DNA from: Candidatus Hydrogenedentota bacterium | Lineage (GTDB): Bacteria; Hydrogenedentota; Hydrogenedentia; Hydrogenedentales; CAITNO01 | Direction of reading: 5' to 3' | Length of the DNA: 64,000 nucleotides | Assembly: GCA_012730045.1 (NCBI GenBank) | Contig: JAAYBR010000001.1 | Coordinates: forward strand, 1-64,000 | Shown here: piece after piece, positions 42,275-51,496 of the stretch | How positions within the stretch are numbered: position 1 is the stretch's first letter | Layout of the letters: each line of letters begins with the position of its first letter | Translations under genes and position numbers: made by a program | Notes under the pieces: generated by a model | Told to the model about the DNA's origin: nothing | The model's database searches: none | The model's input: only the letters and a program-made list of their open reading frames with translations

Positions 42275-43051
42275 TTACAATCGCACAGACACGCCGTGCC
42301 GTGCAAGATATTCCTTCGCCTCCCGGATCGTGTGCTCCTGGAAGTGGAAAATCGAGGCGGCCAGGGCGGCGTCCGCCCCGCCCTCCTGCAGCGCCGCGCG
42401 CAGGTGGTCCAGGTTTCCCGCGCCGCCGCTGGCGATCACGGGGATGCCCACGCTGTCGGCGACTTCCCGCGTCAGGGCGATGTCGTAGCCGTCCTTCATG
42501 CCGTCGCAGTCCATGCAGGTGAGCAGGATTTCGCCCGCGCCGCGCCGCTCGGCCTCCTTCGCCCAGGCCACCGGCTCCAGCCGCGTGGCCCGGCCGCCGT
42601 CGCGCCCGCCGTGGCTCTTCACATAGTAGCCGCCGCCCTCCTCCGGGGCGCGCCTCTTCGCGTCAATCGCCACGACGATGCACTGCGCGCCGAATCGGGA
42701 CGCGGCCCGGTCAATGAAGTCCGGGTTCTCGATGGCCGGCGTGTTGATGGAGACCTTGTCCGCCCCGGCGTTCAGCATGCGGCGGATGTCGTCAATCGTG
42801 CGGATGCCGCCGCCCACGCACAGGGGCATGAACACCTGCTCCGCCGTGCGGCGGACCACGTCGAGCATGGTCTCCCGGTTGTCCGTCGAGGCGCGGATGT
42901 CCAGGAAGACGATCTCGTCCGCCTTCTCCTCGTCGTAGCGGCGGGCGATCTCCACCGGGTCCCCGGCGTCGCGCAGGCCGAGAAACTGGACCCCCTTGAC
43001 GACGCGGCCGTCCGCGACGTCAAGGCAGGGAATGACACGTTTGCAGAGCAT
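42275..43051 (-). CDS. hisF: Imidazole glycerol phosphate synthase subunit HisF
   Basis: A 258-residue (beta/alpha)8 barrel with catalytic Asp11 ([14 protein letters not shown]) and Asp130 (VVAIDAKRR). The half-barrel phosphate sites GGGIRTIDD and [10 protein letters not shown] are intact. One motif is unusual: LLTCMDCDG where the family usually has LLTSMDRDG; both Asp residues are kept. It forms imidazole glycerol phosphate with HisH, which is not in the window. Start 43051 has GAGGAA upstream. Confidence 0.95.
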   Translation of the reverse strand: MLCKRVIPCLDVADGRVVKGVQFLGLRDAGDPVEIARRYDEEKADEIVFLDIRASTDNRETMLDVVRRTAEQVFMPLCVGGGIRTIDDIRRMLNAGADKVSINTPAIENPDFIDRAASRFGAQCIVVAIDAKRRAPEEGGGYYVKSHGGRDGGRATRLEPVAWAKEAERRGAGEILLTCMDCDGMKDGYDIALTREVADSVGIPVIASGGAGNLDHLRAALQEGGADAALAASIFHFQEHTIREAKEYLARHGVSVRL

Positions 43052-43463
43052 GGCAAGGGTTCCTCAAAAGATGCGGAAAAACCCGCGTATTGTACACCAC
43101 CCCCCCGCCCCCGCGCACGGGAAGGCGCGCCGAAGCGCATCGCAGGCGTTTGCCTTTACGGATTGCCGGGCAAGCGGCGGGGCGGATCCGGGGCATTCCC
43201 GGAACACGATCGCATCCCTCGCTTGCGCCCCTTCGCGATGATGTTGCCCCCTTCGTTGTCGCGGGCCCCTGACCGCCGTGGGCGGGAATTCTGCCTATGA
43301 AATGGGGTTTGCGGGAGGGCAGGAAACGTAGACGCGGCATCTTGCCGCGTTCTTGGGTTTTTCGTTGGCCCAAAGAACGCGGCAAGATGCCGCGTCTACT
43401 GTGCGGGCGCGCGGCCCGCCACCCTCCGGTCGGGGCGTTGCCGTCCGCGGGGGTCGCGGCGCG
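43052..43463. other. Gene-free region with a large inverted repeat
   Basis: Bases 43328-43357 and 43369-43399 are inverted copies of GTAGACGCGGCATCTTGCCG plus CGTTCTTGGG with one bulge; each arm contains its own GCGGCATCTTGCCGC palindrome (family G). The remainder is unremarkable. TACAAT on the minus strand at 43094-43089 could be the -10 of hisF, but no -35 is evident. Confidence 0.75.
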
Positions 43464-44321
43464 CTATTTCCCCGCGCGCGGCGCGCGGCGGAGAAGGCGC
43501 GGGGCGAGAGCCGCGACCAGGTAGGCGGCCCCGGCGATCAGGATGATCACGGGGCCCGCGGGCCAGTCGGGGCGGTAGCTGACGGTGAGTCCGGCGACGC
43601 AGAACAGGGCGCACAGGACCGCGGCCCCGGCCATCATCTGGAGGAGGGACCCGGCGAAGCGGCCCGCGGCCGCCGCGGGCAGGGTGAGCAGGGCGATGAC
43701 CAGCACGACGCCGACGACCATGGACAGGGCGACGACGGTGAGGGCGGTCATGGCCAGCAGCAGCAGGTAGTAGGCGTCGGCGGGCAGGTTGCGCAGGCGC
43801 ACAAACTCCTCGTCGAAGCACACGGCGAGGAAGGGGCGGAAGAAGAGGGCCGCCAGCCCGAGGATCACCGCGTCGAGCAGGAGCAGGAACCAAAGCCCGC
43901 GCCCCGTCACGAGGAGGATGTTTCCGAAAAGATAGCCCATGAGGTCCTGGTTGTACCCCGGCGTGGCGTGGAGGAAAAGGATGCCCGCCGCCATGCCCAC
44001 GCTCCACACGGCGCTGATGACGGTGTCCTCGCGCTCGCGGTGGCGCAGGGAGATCCACCCGATGAGCCCCGCCGCCGCCAGCGCCGCCGCCAGCGCGCCG
44101 TATTCCGGGCGCAGCCAGTCCCACCCGCGCGTCACGCTGAGGTACCGCGCCGCGCCGAGCCCGCCGAGCACGCAGTGCGCGACCCCGGCGGCGATGTAGG
44201 TGATCCGCCGCACCACGACATAGGACCCCACCACGCCGCAGGCCACGCTGACCAGCAGCGCGGCCAGCAGGGCGTTGCGCGCCAGGGGATACGCCGCCAC
44301 AGCCAGCCAGAAGTCACCCAT
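43464..44321 (-). CDS. znuB: Zinc/manganese ABC transporter permease
   Basis: The 285-residue protein has about eight membrane helices and the ABC-3 permease pattern: SVACGVVGSYVVVRRITYIAAGVAHCVLGG near the N-terminus and VVGVVLVIALLTLPAAAAGRFAG near the C-terminus. The ATPase gene overlaps its start by 8 bases. It forms the inner-membrane channel of the metal uptake system. Confidence 0.88.
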   Translation of the reverse strand: MGDFWLAVAAYPLARNALLAALLVSVACGVVGSYVVVRRITYIAAGVAHCVLGGLGAARYLSVTRGWDWLRPEYGALAAALAAAGLIGWISLRHREREDTVISAVWSVGMAAGILFLHATPGYNQDLMGYLFGNILLVTGRGLWFLLLLDAVILGLAALFFRPFLAVCFDEEFVRLRNLPADAYYLLLLAMTALTVVALSMVVGVVLVIALLTLPAAAAGRFAGSLLQMMAGAAVLCALFCVAGLTVSYRPDWPAGPVIILIAGAAYLVAALAPRLLRRAPRAGK

Positions 44322-45057
44322 GGCCGCACCCCCCGCCGTCCGCGGCCGCGCTGCCCGGAAGACCCAGCCCCGTGATGTGGCGCATGAGGTCCTCGTCCAC
44401 CCGCGCCGTGGGCGGGTGGACGTGCACCGTCCGGTTCACACAGTAGATGACGTCGAGGAAGCGCGAGGCCACCTTCGCGTGGTGCGTGATCAGCAGCACC
44501 GTCAGCCGCCCCCGCAGCCCGTCCAGCACCTCCAGCACCGCCTCCTCCGCCGTCGCGTCCAGGTTCGACGTCGGCTCGTCCAGCAGCAGCAGCTCGGGGT
44601 CCGTGGCCAGGCCGCGCGCGATGAGCACGCGCTGGCGCTGGCCCCCCGACAGGTCGTTGAACCACCGGCCCGCCAGGTCCGACAGCCCGACCGTCGCCAG
44701 CGCGCGGTCCACCCGCGCCGCCCGCTCGCGCCGCGGCTCCCGCGCCCCCAGCCGCCCCATGGCCGCCACCTCGCGCACCCGCACGGGGAACAAGGGGTCG
44801 GCGGTGAACTGCTGGGGCACGTAGCCGACGCGGCGGCGCGCGGCCTCGGGCGGCCCGCCAAAGAGGCGCACCTCGCCGGAGGCAACGGGCAGCAGCCCGA
44901 GCACGGCGCGGAAGAGGGTGGTCTTGCCGCCGCCGTTCGGGCCGACCACCGTCACAAACTGGCCCGGCATCACCGTCATGTCCACCTCCCGCAGCACCGG
45001 CTCGGCGCCGTAGCCGCAGGTGACGCGGCGCAGGGAGACGGCGGGGGAGGGGGTCAT
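44314..45057 (-). CDS. znuC: Zinc/manganese ABC transporter ATP-binding protein
   Basis: The product has 247 residues with Walker A GPNGGGKTT, signature LSGGQRQRV, Walker B LLLLDEPTSNLD and H-loop ITHHAKV. It overlaps the binding-protein gene by 4 bases and the permease gene by 8 bases. Confidence 0.92.
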   Translation of the reverse strand: MTPSPAVSLRRVTCGYGAEPVLREVDMTVMPGQFVTVVGPNGGGKTTLFRAVLGLLPVASGEVRLFGGPPEAARRRVGYVPQQFTADPLFPVRVREVAAMGRLGAREPRRERAARVDRALATVGLSDLAGRWFNDLSGGQRQRVLIARGLATDPELLLLDEPTSNLDATAEEAVLEVLDGLRGRLTVLLITHHAKVASRFLDVIYCVNRTVHVHPPTARVDEDLMRHITGLGLPGSAAADGGGCGHG

Positions 45058-46034
45058 CGCGCGAGCCCCTCCGCCAGCGCGCGGGCCATGCGCTCCAGAT
45101 TCTCCGCATAGTCCGGCGCCAGGTCGTCCAGCACCACCAGGCGCGCCCCCACGGTCTCGGCCAGCGCCGCAGCCTCCCCCTGCGTGAACTGGGGCTGGGT
45201 GAAGACGGTTGCCACGCCGGCGTCTTTCATGGCCTCCGCCAGCTCGTTAATCCGCCGCGCGCCGGGACTCTTCCCCGCGCTCTCCAGCGCCTCCTGTTTC
45301 AGGCCGTAGCGGTCGCAGAAATAGCCGAAGGCCGGGTGGTGCACATGCATCACCCCGCCCCGGAACGGGGCCAGCACCTCCGCCACCCGCGCGTGGACGG
45401 CCTCCAGCTCCGCGTCGAGGGCGGCGCGGTTTGCCGCAAAGGACGCCGCCTGCGCCGGGAACGCCTCCGCCAGCGCCGCCTCCATGGCCGCCGCCACCCG
45501 CTTGACCCGCAGGGGGTCCATCCAGTAGTGCGGGTCCGGCCCCTCGTGGGAGTGATCATGGCCGTGGTCATGGCCGCCGTGCCCCCCTGTGGACGGGGTG
45601 GACTCAATGGACGCAGTGGACGTGTGCCCATGGGGGCCGTCTTCTGCGCCGCAGTCGAAGTGCAGCAAGTCCACATGTTCCCGAAGGTCAACGATTTTCG
45701 GCGACCCCGGCATGCCGCGCAGCTTCCCCGCCAGTGCCTCCTCGAACGGCATCCCCGCCAGGAAATACACCCGCGAACGGCTCAACTCCTCCATCTGGCG
45801 CGGAAGCACCTGGAAGGTCTCCGCCGCCTGACCCGCCGGCACCAGCACCGTCACCGTCACCGCCCCCCCCCCGATCCGCTCCAGGAAATGGCCGAGCGGG
45901 GCGATGGATGTGGCCACCCGCACCGACCCGGCATCCGGGGACGCCCCGCCGTCCGGAGACGGCGCGGAACCTCCGCACCCCGCCAGGCATGCGGCCAGCA
46001 GCCCCGTCCACACCAAGCCACGCCATCCGCGCAT
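45054..46034 (-). CDS. znuA: Zinc/manganese ABC transporter substrate-binding lipoprotein
   Basis: The 326-residue cluster A-I binding protein starts at MRGWRGLVW with AAAGGAG upstream, and has a lipobox LAGC with Cys20. A His/Asp-rich loop at about 145-175 (GGHGGHDHGHDHSHEG) precedes DPHYWMDP, a zinc-chaperoning feature of ZnuA rather than of Mn-binding relatives. The other metal ligands are the conserved His in MHVHHPAFGYF and a Glu/Asp near the C-terminus. The upstream frame extension to 46187 is rejected because the lipobox is then misplaced. Confidence 0.9.
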   Translation of the reverse strand: MRGWRGLVWTGLLAACLAGCGGSAPSPDGGASPDAGSVRVATSIAPLGHFLERIGGGAVTVTVLVPAGQAAETFQVLPRQMEELSRSRVYFLAGMPFEEALAGKLRGMPGSPKIVDLREHVDLLHFDCGAEDGPHGHTSTASIESTPSTGGHGGHDHGHDHSHEGPDPHYWMDPLRVKRVAAAMEAALAEAFPAQAASFAANRAALDAELEAVHARVAEVLAPFRGGVMHVHHPAFGYFCDRYGLKQEALESAGKSPGARRINELAEAMKDAGVATVFTQPQFTQGEAAALAETVGARLVVLDDLAPDYAENLERMARALAEGLAR

Positions 46035-46079
46035 CCAGTCTCCTTTCGGCGGTGAAGCCGTCGGCAGCACCTCGTAAAA

Positions 46080-46095
46080 TGATAATCCATTATTA
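46080..46095. promoter_or_regulatory. Zur-like operator upstream of the znuACB-type operon
   Basis: TGATAAT-CC-ATTATTA is an AT-rich dyad (6 of 7 positions symmetric) 46 bases before the znuA start in GC-rich surroundings. It resembles Fur-family (Zur) boxes of the TGATAATNATTATCA type. No zur gene is seen in the window. Confidence 0.6.
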
Positions 46096-46171
46096 CCAAG
46101 GGCGTCAACCCCGGCAGGACCACAGGGTGGGTGGGACGGTTGCCCGTTTTTAAGAGAGCCTTCCGGGGGGA

Positions 46172-46217
46172 TTGACACGGGCGGCAAGAAATGCTATCAT
46201 ACCGTTAGAGTTCTAAC
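46172..46217 (+). promoter_or_regulatory. Promoter with a perfect palindrome just downstream, ahead of the DUF2339 gene
   Basis: TTGACA (46172-46177) and TATCAT (46195-46200) are 17 bases apart, near consensus. The palindrome GTTAGA-GT-TCTAAC (46204-46217) begins four bases after the -10, where a bound protein would block initiation. AAAGGAG at about 46259-46265 is the ribosome-binding site for the start at 46272. Confidence 0.65.
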
Positions 46218-46271
46218 AATCATGCCGGGTCTGAGGCCCACGCGGGGTGGGAACAGGGAAAGGAGACGGTC

Positions 46272-49200
46272 ATGGGTGCCGCGATCTTGCTGGCGCTGGT
46301 CGTTGTGGGCGGACTGGTGGCGGGATATGTGGGCATGTTCCGGTCGTTCTCGCTGGGCCGGCGCGTGAAAGAACTGGAAGACGCCCTGCGGATCCTGGAA
46401 CAGCGGGAAGACCGGCAGACGGTGCCCGCGCCGGAAACGCGGGCCGAATCTCCGCCGGCGTCTTCAGCGCCTGCCGCGCAGAGGGCGCCCATCGCGCCGC
46501 CGCCGATGCCGGCGGAGCCGGTGGTCACGGGGCCGCGGCCCGTGCCGACGCCCCCTCCCGCGCCTGTGACGGTGCGCGTGGAAACCCCCGCGACGCTCCC
46601 CCCCGCGCCTGTGACGGCGCGCGTGGCCCCCTCCGCCGCGCCCGCCCCCGCCCTTTCCGCGGCGGCGCGGGTGGAAACCGCGCCCCCCGGAGCGCCCAAG
46701 CCGCCGGCGATGTCCCCGGAGATCACGGGCCGCGGTCTGGAAATGATGCTGGGGATGCGGGGCATCGTGTGGGCCGGGGTGGCGATGATGCTGGTGGCGT
46801 CGGCCTTCTTCCTCAAGATGGCCTTCGACAACGCGTGGATCGGCCCGGCGGGGCGTCTGGCCATGACGGCGGCGGCGTCGCTCGCGGCGATGGGCCTGGG
46901 GCAGCTCGGTCGGCGGCGGGGGTACCGCGTGATTTTCTACAGCCTTTCCGGCGGCGGACTGGCGGGGCTCTATGGGGCGGTCTTCGCGTCCGTGCACCTG
47001 TACAGTCTGCTGTCGCCGGGGGCGGCGCTGCCGCTGGCGGTATTGGTGACCCTGGGGGCGGTGGGGCTTTCGGTGTGGAACGGGGCGGAGGCGTTGGCGC
47101 TCATCGCGCTGCTGGGCGGCTACGCAAGCCCGGTGCTGCTCTCCACGGGGGAGAACCGGCCCGACGCCTTCTTCCCGTACCTGTTCGTCCTGTCGCTGGT
47201 GGCCTTCGGCACCTCGCTGGCGCGGCGGTGGCGCTGGGTGAACGTGACGGCCTTCACCTGCGTGACGGCGCTCTACCAGATGTGGCATGTCTCCTCGTTC
47301 TCGGCGGAGTTTCAGCGGCCGGCGGTGATGTACGCCATGCTGTTCTATGTCTTCTTCCTTCTCGTGCCGACGGTGTTCGGCCTCGTGCGCCGCGCGCCGG
47401 GGCGCGTGCCGGAGATGACGCTGGTGGCGGTGAACGCCGCGCACGGGTTCTACGCCCTGTACATGAGCCTGCACACCCTGAACCCCGGGGTGCTGGGGTG
47501 GCTGCTGGCGGCGCAGGCGCTGTTTGCCTTGGCGCTGTACCTGCTGTGGACGGTGCGCGTGCGGGGGGACCGGCCCATGGCCGAGTGCCTGCTCGTGGTG
47601 GCGATCCTCCTGATGCTGGCGGCGGTACCCGTGCAGATGCGGGTCTACGGCATCCCGCTGATGTGGGCGCTCCAGGGCTTCGCGCTGGTCTTCATCGCGG
47701 GGCGTTTCCAGAACTTCTTTACCCTGGCGGGCGGGGCGCTCGCGCTGCTGCTGGCGGCGGGCGGGCTGCTCTACCGCCTGCCGATGCACGACGCGCCGTT
47801 CCGGCTGGCCTTCAACGCGCCCTTCGCCTCGTGGATGCTGGTGACGGCGGCCTGGGCGGCGGCGGCGGTTTTCGCCGGTCTCAGGCCCGTGCGCGACTGG
47901 ACGGGGGAAAGCCGCGCGGCGGCGGGAGGCTTTGCCGTGGGCGCGCTGGCCCTGCTCGGCGCGGCCCTCAGCCTGGAGTTCGCGCTGGCGTGGGAGTTTA
48001 ACGGGGCACACCTGCCCCTGTGGCCGCGCCACCGTGTGGAGACGCTGATCGCGCTGTGGTCCGTGATGACGCTGGTCACCGCCGGGATGGGACGCCGCGC
48101 GGGCGGCCCCTGGCGGTGGGCGGGACTCGCGCCGGTGGTGGTGGCGCTCGCGGCGGCGCAGCTGGGCTTCCGCCACTGGGACTCAGCCTTCACGCTGCTC
48201 TTCCTAAATGAGGCCTTCCTGCCGTATCTTCTGCTGATGGGGGTCCTCCTGGCAATGGCCGGGATCCGGTTCCGGTCCAGGGACGCTGAGGAGGCGGCGC
48301 TCGCCGCCGTGCTCGAATGCGCCGCCGTCGTGCTGCTCGCCGTGACAACGCGGCTGGAGTTCATCCGGTGGGCGGGCACGCTGGAGGGGTCCGCGCCGAA
48401 CGCCGGGCCAATGCTTGCGGGGGCCGCGTGGGCGGTGGAGGGGCTGACTCTCACGGCGCTGGGCCTGCGGCCCGGCCGGGCGCACCGCGCTGTCGCGGGC
48501 CTGCTGCTGCTGTCCCTGGCGGTGGGCGGCCTGTTCACCGCCCTGCCCATGCACGCGGACATCTTCCGGCCCCTGGCCAATCTGCCCTTCCTCTGCTGGG
48601 TGGCGGTGGCGGCGTGCTGGGGCGTGGCGGCGCGGCTGCTGCGCCGCAGCGCGGAGATCGGCGGTCCGGCGTCCAACGCCCAGGCCGGCAACGCGGCGGC
48701 CTTTGCCTGTCTCATGCTGTGCGGGTTCGCGCTCCACTTCGAGGCGGACGCCTTCTGGCGGCATGTGCTGCCGCAGGCCGGGGTCCGGGCGCACAACGCC
48801 CGCCTGTACGCGTCCATGCTGGTGATCTGGCCGGCCATCGCGTTGACGGCCGCACGCACCGCCCGCGACCGCGGCGTGGTGTGGCGCGGCGCGGCCCTGG
48901 TGCCCGCCGCCATCGGCGTGCTCGCGGCCCTCGGCATGCTTTTCGACAGGGCCTACCTGCCCGCCTCGTCCTGGCTATTCCTCAACGACGCCTTCCTGCC
49001 CTGGATGGGCTTGGTGGCGGCGCTCTGCCTGCTGGCCCGGGCGGACTACGGGAACGCGGGGAAAGCCGCCGCCCCGGCGCTGGGGCTGGGGGCGGCGGTT
49101 TTGGCGGCGGCGGCGCTGGCGCTGGAGATGCCCCGCTGGGCGGGCACCCTCACCAGCCTCGACAGCCGCGTGGGGATCAGCCTGGTGTCCGCCGCGTGGG

Positions 49201-49457
49201 CGGTGGAGGCCTTCGCGCTGATCTGGCTGGGCCTGCGGTTCCGGCGGGTGTCCCTGCGCGCGGGCGGCATGGCGCTCTTCGCCGTGACCATGGGGAAGGT
49301 CATCCTCTTCGACACGTCAACCCTGCTCCAATACCAGCGCGTGCTGTCCTGGATGGCCTGCGGCATGCTCCTCGTGGTGGCGGGCTGGGTCTACCACCTC
49401 TTCAGTGCGCGGCTCCTGGAGGAAGACGCGGCGGGCTCAGGCCACGCCGAGCAGTGA
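46272..49457 (+). CDS. DUF2339 multi-spanning membrane protein
   Basis: A 1061-residue protein begins with a membrane helix and a short coiled coil (VKELEDALRILEQRED), then a long Pro/Ala/Val linker (about 58-150). The rest is about 28-30 hydrophobic helices, starting RGIVWAGVAMMLVASAFFLKMAFDNAWIG, the hallmark of DUF2339 proteins. Three internal segments repeat a pattern (AGAAWAVEGLTLTALGLRPGR and SAAWAVEAFALIWLGLRFRR), showing internal duplication. Function is unknown; homologues are widespread in Gram-negative bacteria. The last 21 bases overlap a small gene on the other strand. Confidence 0.85.
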   Translation: MGAAILLALVVVGGLVAGYVGMFRSFSLGRRVKELEDALRILEQREDRQTVPAPETRAESPPASSAPAAQRAPIAPPPMPAEPVVTGPRPVPTPPPAPVTVRVETPATLPPAPVTARVAPSAAPAPALSAAARVETAPPGAPKPPAMSPEITGRGLEMMLGMRGIVWAGVAMMLVASAFFLKMAFDNAWIGPAGRLAMTAAASLAAMGLGQLGRRRGYRVIFYSLSGGGLAGLYGAVFASVHLYSLLSPGAALPLAVLVTLGAVGLSVWNGAEALALIALLGGYASPVLLSTGENRPDAFFPYLFVLSLVAFGTSLARRWRWVNVTAFTCVTALYQMWHVSSFSAEFQRPAVMYAMLFYVFFLLVPTVFGLVRRAPGRVPEMTLVAVNAAHGFYALYMSLHTLNPGVLGWLLAAQALFALALYLLWTVRVRGDRPMAECLLVVAILLMLAAVPVQMRVYGIPLMWALQGFALVFIAGRFQNFFTLAGGALALLLAAGGLLYRLPMHDAPFRLAFNAPFASWMLVTAAWAAAAVFAGLRPVRDWTGESRAAAGGFAVGALALLGAALSLEFALAWEFNGAHLPLWPRHRVETLIALWSVMTLVTAGMGRRAGGPWRWAGLAPVVVALAAAQLGFRHWDSAFTLLFLNEAFLPYLLLMGVLLAMAGIRFRSRDAEEAALAAVLECAAVVLLAVTTRLEFIRWAGTLEGSAPNAGPMLAGAAWAVEGLTLTALGLRPGRAHRAVAGLLLLSLAVGGLFTALPMHADIFRPLANLPFLCWVAVAACWGVAARLLRRSAEIGGPASNAQAGNAAAFACLMLCGFALHFEADAFWRHVLPQAGVRAHNARLYASMLVIWPAIALTAARTARDRGVVWRGAALVPAAIGVLAALGMLFDRAYLPASSWLFLNDAFLPWMGLVAALCLLARADYGNAGKAAAPALGLGAAVLAAAALALEMPRWAGTLTSLDSRVGISLVSAAWAVEAFALIWLGLRFRRVSLRAGGMALFAVTMGKVILFDTSTLLQYQRVLSWMACGMLLVVAGWVYHLFSARLLEEDAAGSGHAEQ

Positions 49458-49553
49458 CACGATGAGGGCCAGGGCGCCCGAAATGATCATGAGGATTTCC
49501 CCGATCTTCTCCTCGCCGGAAACGTACAGCCCGAGACCGATCGCAAAAATCAC
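49437..49553 (-). CDS. Small membrane peptide, 38 residues, not recognised
   Basis: GTG 49553 is preceded by AGGAGGA seven bases upstream. It encodes 38 residues: a hydrophobic start (IFAIGLGLYVSG), a short charged turn (EEKIG), and a second hydrophobic segment (EILMIISGALALIVSLLGVA). The composition is unlike a random reading frame. It overlaps the 3' end of the DUF2339 gene by 21 bases, tail to tail. A paired-helix peptide of this kind could be a small membrane subunit; function is unknown. A TAGACT at 49631-49626 may be its -10. Confidence 0.6.
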   Translation of the reverse strand: MIFAIGLGLYVSGEEKIGEILMIISGALALIVSLLGVA

Positions 49554-49834
49554 GGTTCATTCCTCCTGTTGAAGGCGGCGGGCCGCCTGTGCGTCCCGGC
49601 GCCGGATTCCAAGAATGTCCGCCGAAGTCTAGCACGCCCCCGAAGGCCCGTTCATCCCGTGCGTGCCCCCGCCCGCTTCGCCCACGCCTGTCCGGGATTT
49701 CAACTTTCCTTTCAAACATGAGATTTCAAATCACAGAAAGAACGGACGAGGCAAGGCGTCCGTGCGGGAAGCCGCTGCGGGGGGGCGGACGGAGAGCATC
49801 CGGACAGTTGCTGAAGAAAGCCGCGGGTGGACGG
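49554..49834. other. Gene-free gap between the small peptide gene and the DUF4091 gene
   Basis: No gene or clear repeat is seen. The region near 49690-49740 is AT-richer than its surroundings and may hold promoter sequence for the minus-strand small gene. Confidence 0.5.
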
Positions 49835-51496
49835 CTATTCTGAGAGTTTCCGGAGCAGGTCGCGGCGGGCGGCGCGGAAGGCCGGGATGCCGGTGTCGTA
49901 GCTGTCAAAGTCTTTGACGAGGCGCGCGGCGATCTCCTTTGCGGCGTCGGGGTCCCTCTCCGCGAGCTGGGCGAGGAGCTCGTAGTCGGCGACGCCGTCG
50001 CGCATGGCCTCATGGCGGAGGGAGTCGAGGGGGCCGTTCTTGCCGGGGTAGACGATCCATGGGTCGCCCGCGGGCAGGTAGGGCGGGCCGCCGTGGGGGC
50101 GGGTGGTGTGGGTGACGGGGTCGTCGCTGGCCCAGTGGTTGTATCCCCAGTGCAGGTAGCCGGTGATCCCGTAGCGGAAGTTGATCCAGTGGAGGAGCCG
50201 GGTCTTGATGAGGGGCTGCTCAATGAAGCGGTTGGCGTACTCGCCCTGGGGGAAGACGCAGGTGTAGAACCACACCTCCTCGCCGGCGGCCTGGCGCGCC
50301 TGGTAGTGCGCGAAGTCGTCCTTGAGGAAGTTGAGCTGGGGCACCCAGACGTCCATGGCGCCGACGAGGTCCTTCTCGTGGCAGGCCTCCACGATCCTCA
50401 GCTCCGGCGCGTGCTTGCGCAGGAGCGCGGCGAGGGCGCGGTAGGAGGCCTTGTTGGTCGGCGTGGGCTCGTCGGCCAGATGCTGGAGGTAGATGTCCAG
50501 CCAGCCGTTCTCCTTGAGGTGCGCCACGAGTTTCGGCAGGAACCACGCGTGGAAAGTCTCCGCCCCCGGCGCATCGGGGGCGACATGTTCACCCACCACC
50601 TTGCCGTCGCGCACGACGCGGATGCTGGCGCCAAAATCGGAGTCCCAGCCGCCGGTGCGGCCGCCGAGGTGGCCGCCCTCGATGCGGCCGATGACACCCT
50701 CCTCCTGGAAGATGCGGACCCAGCGGTCGAAACGGCTGAAGTCCACGGTCAGCCCGCCGTCGGCGCCCACGCCGAATTCGGCCAGGCCCAGGGGGGAGAT
50801 GAGCGCGACGTTCTGGCGGTGCTCCGCCATGTTCCGCGCGAAGCGGCGCAGGAGGGCGTAGTACTCCTCCGACTCCGGCTCGGGCGAAATATCCATGTGG
50901 TTCCAGTTCACGGAGAACCAGTTGGTCACCCACAGGCGCGACGGCCCGGCGGCGGCGGCGAAGACCTCCAGTTCCAGCGGCACGGCGGCGTTGAACCCGC
51001 CGGCGGGCGTCATGGCGGACACGCGCGCCATGCCCCGGTAGAGGCCGGGGGCGGCGTCCATCGGCACGTCCACGGTGATCCAGACGGGCCGCGCCTGCCC
51101 CGGCCCCAGGTCCATCGTGTCCGTTTCCATCAGCACGTCGGGATAGTCGGCGGGCGGCTTGCGCAACTGGTCATTGGAGGGTTTCTGCGAGGGCCGGTCC
51201 ACGTAGACGTAGCCGACCACGCGCGGCGCGCGCGCGGTGAGGACCGCGCCGGAGGGGCCGGTCATCGGGTCCGCGGCCACGCGTACCGCGGTGAGGGGGT
51301 GTTCCGCGCGGACGACCACCTGGAAGGTGGCCTGCTCGCCCCGGGCGGCCTCCAGGGGCGGCACGGGTTCGGCGCCGGGCCGCGCGTCGGCGAAGACTTT
51401 TTCCAGGGGGTCAACGAGCCAGACCGCGACGGGATCGGCGGCGGCGGACACGGCGCACAGCGCCATCGCGCACAGGCACAGGAACGGCTTCATCAT
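49835..51496 (-). CDS. Exported DUF4091 (GH123-like) protein
   Basis: The product has 553 residues starting MMKPFLCLCA, with a signal peptide ending near Ala20. A beta-sandwich N-terminal part (about 25-185) is followed by a TIM-barrel-like DUF4091 region. The expected acidic pair is in YLQHLADEPTPTN (Asp342-Glu343), as in GH123 beta-N-acetylgalactosaminidases. Other landmarks are SVNWNHMD, VWVPQLNFLKDDFAHYQARQ, YTCVFPQGEYANRFIE and GITGYLHWGYN. It probably acts on a glycan containing amino sugars, but activity is inferred. AGGGAGAG precedes the start. Confidence 0.82.
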   Translation of the reverse strand: MMKPFLCLCAMALCAVSAAADPVAVWLVDPLEKVFADARPGAEPVPPLEAARGEQATFQVVVRAEHPLTAVRVAADPMTGPSGAVLTARAPRVVGYVYVDRPSQKPSNDQLRKPPADYPDVLMETDTMDLGPGQARPVWITVDVPMDAAPGLYRGMARVSAMTPAGGFNAAVPLELEVFAAAAGPSRLWVTNWFSVNWNHMDISPEPESEEYYALLRRFARNMAEHRQNVALISPLGLAEFGVGADGGLTVDFSRFDRWVRIFQEEGVIGRIEGGHLGGRTGGWDSDFGASIRVVRDGKVVGEHVAPDAPGAETFHAWFLPKLVAHLKENGWLDIYLQHLADEPTPTNKASYRALAALLRKHAPELRIVEACHEKDLVGAMDVWVPQLNFLKDDFAHYQARQAAGEEVWFYTCVFPQGEYANRFIEQPLIKTRLLHWINFRYGITGYLHWGYNHWASDDPVTHTTRPHGGPPYLPAGDPWIVYPGKNGPLDSLRHEAMRDGVADYELLAQLAERDPDAAKEIAARLVKDFDSYDTGIPAFRAARRDLLRKLSE

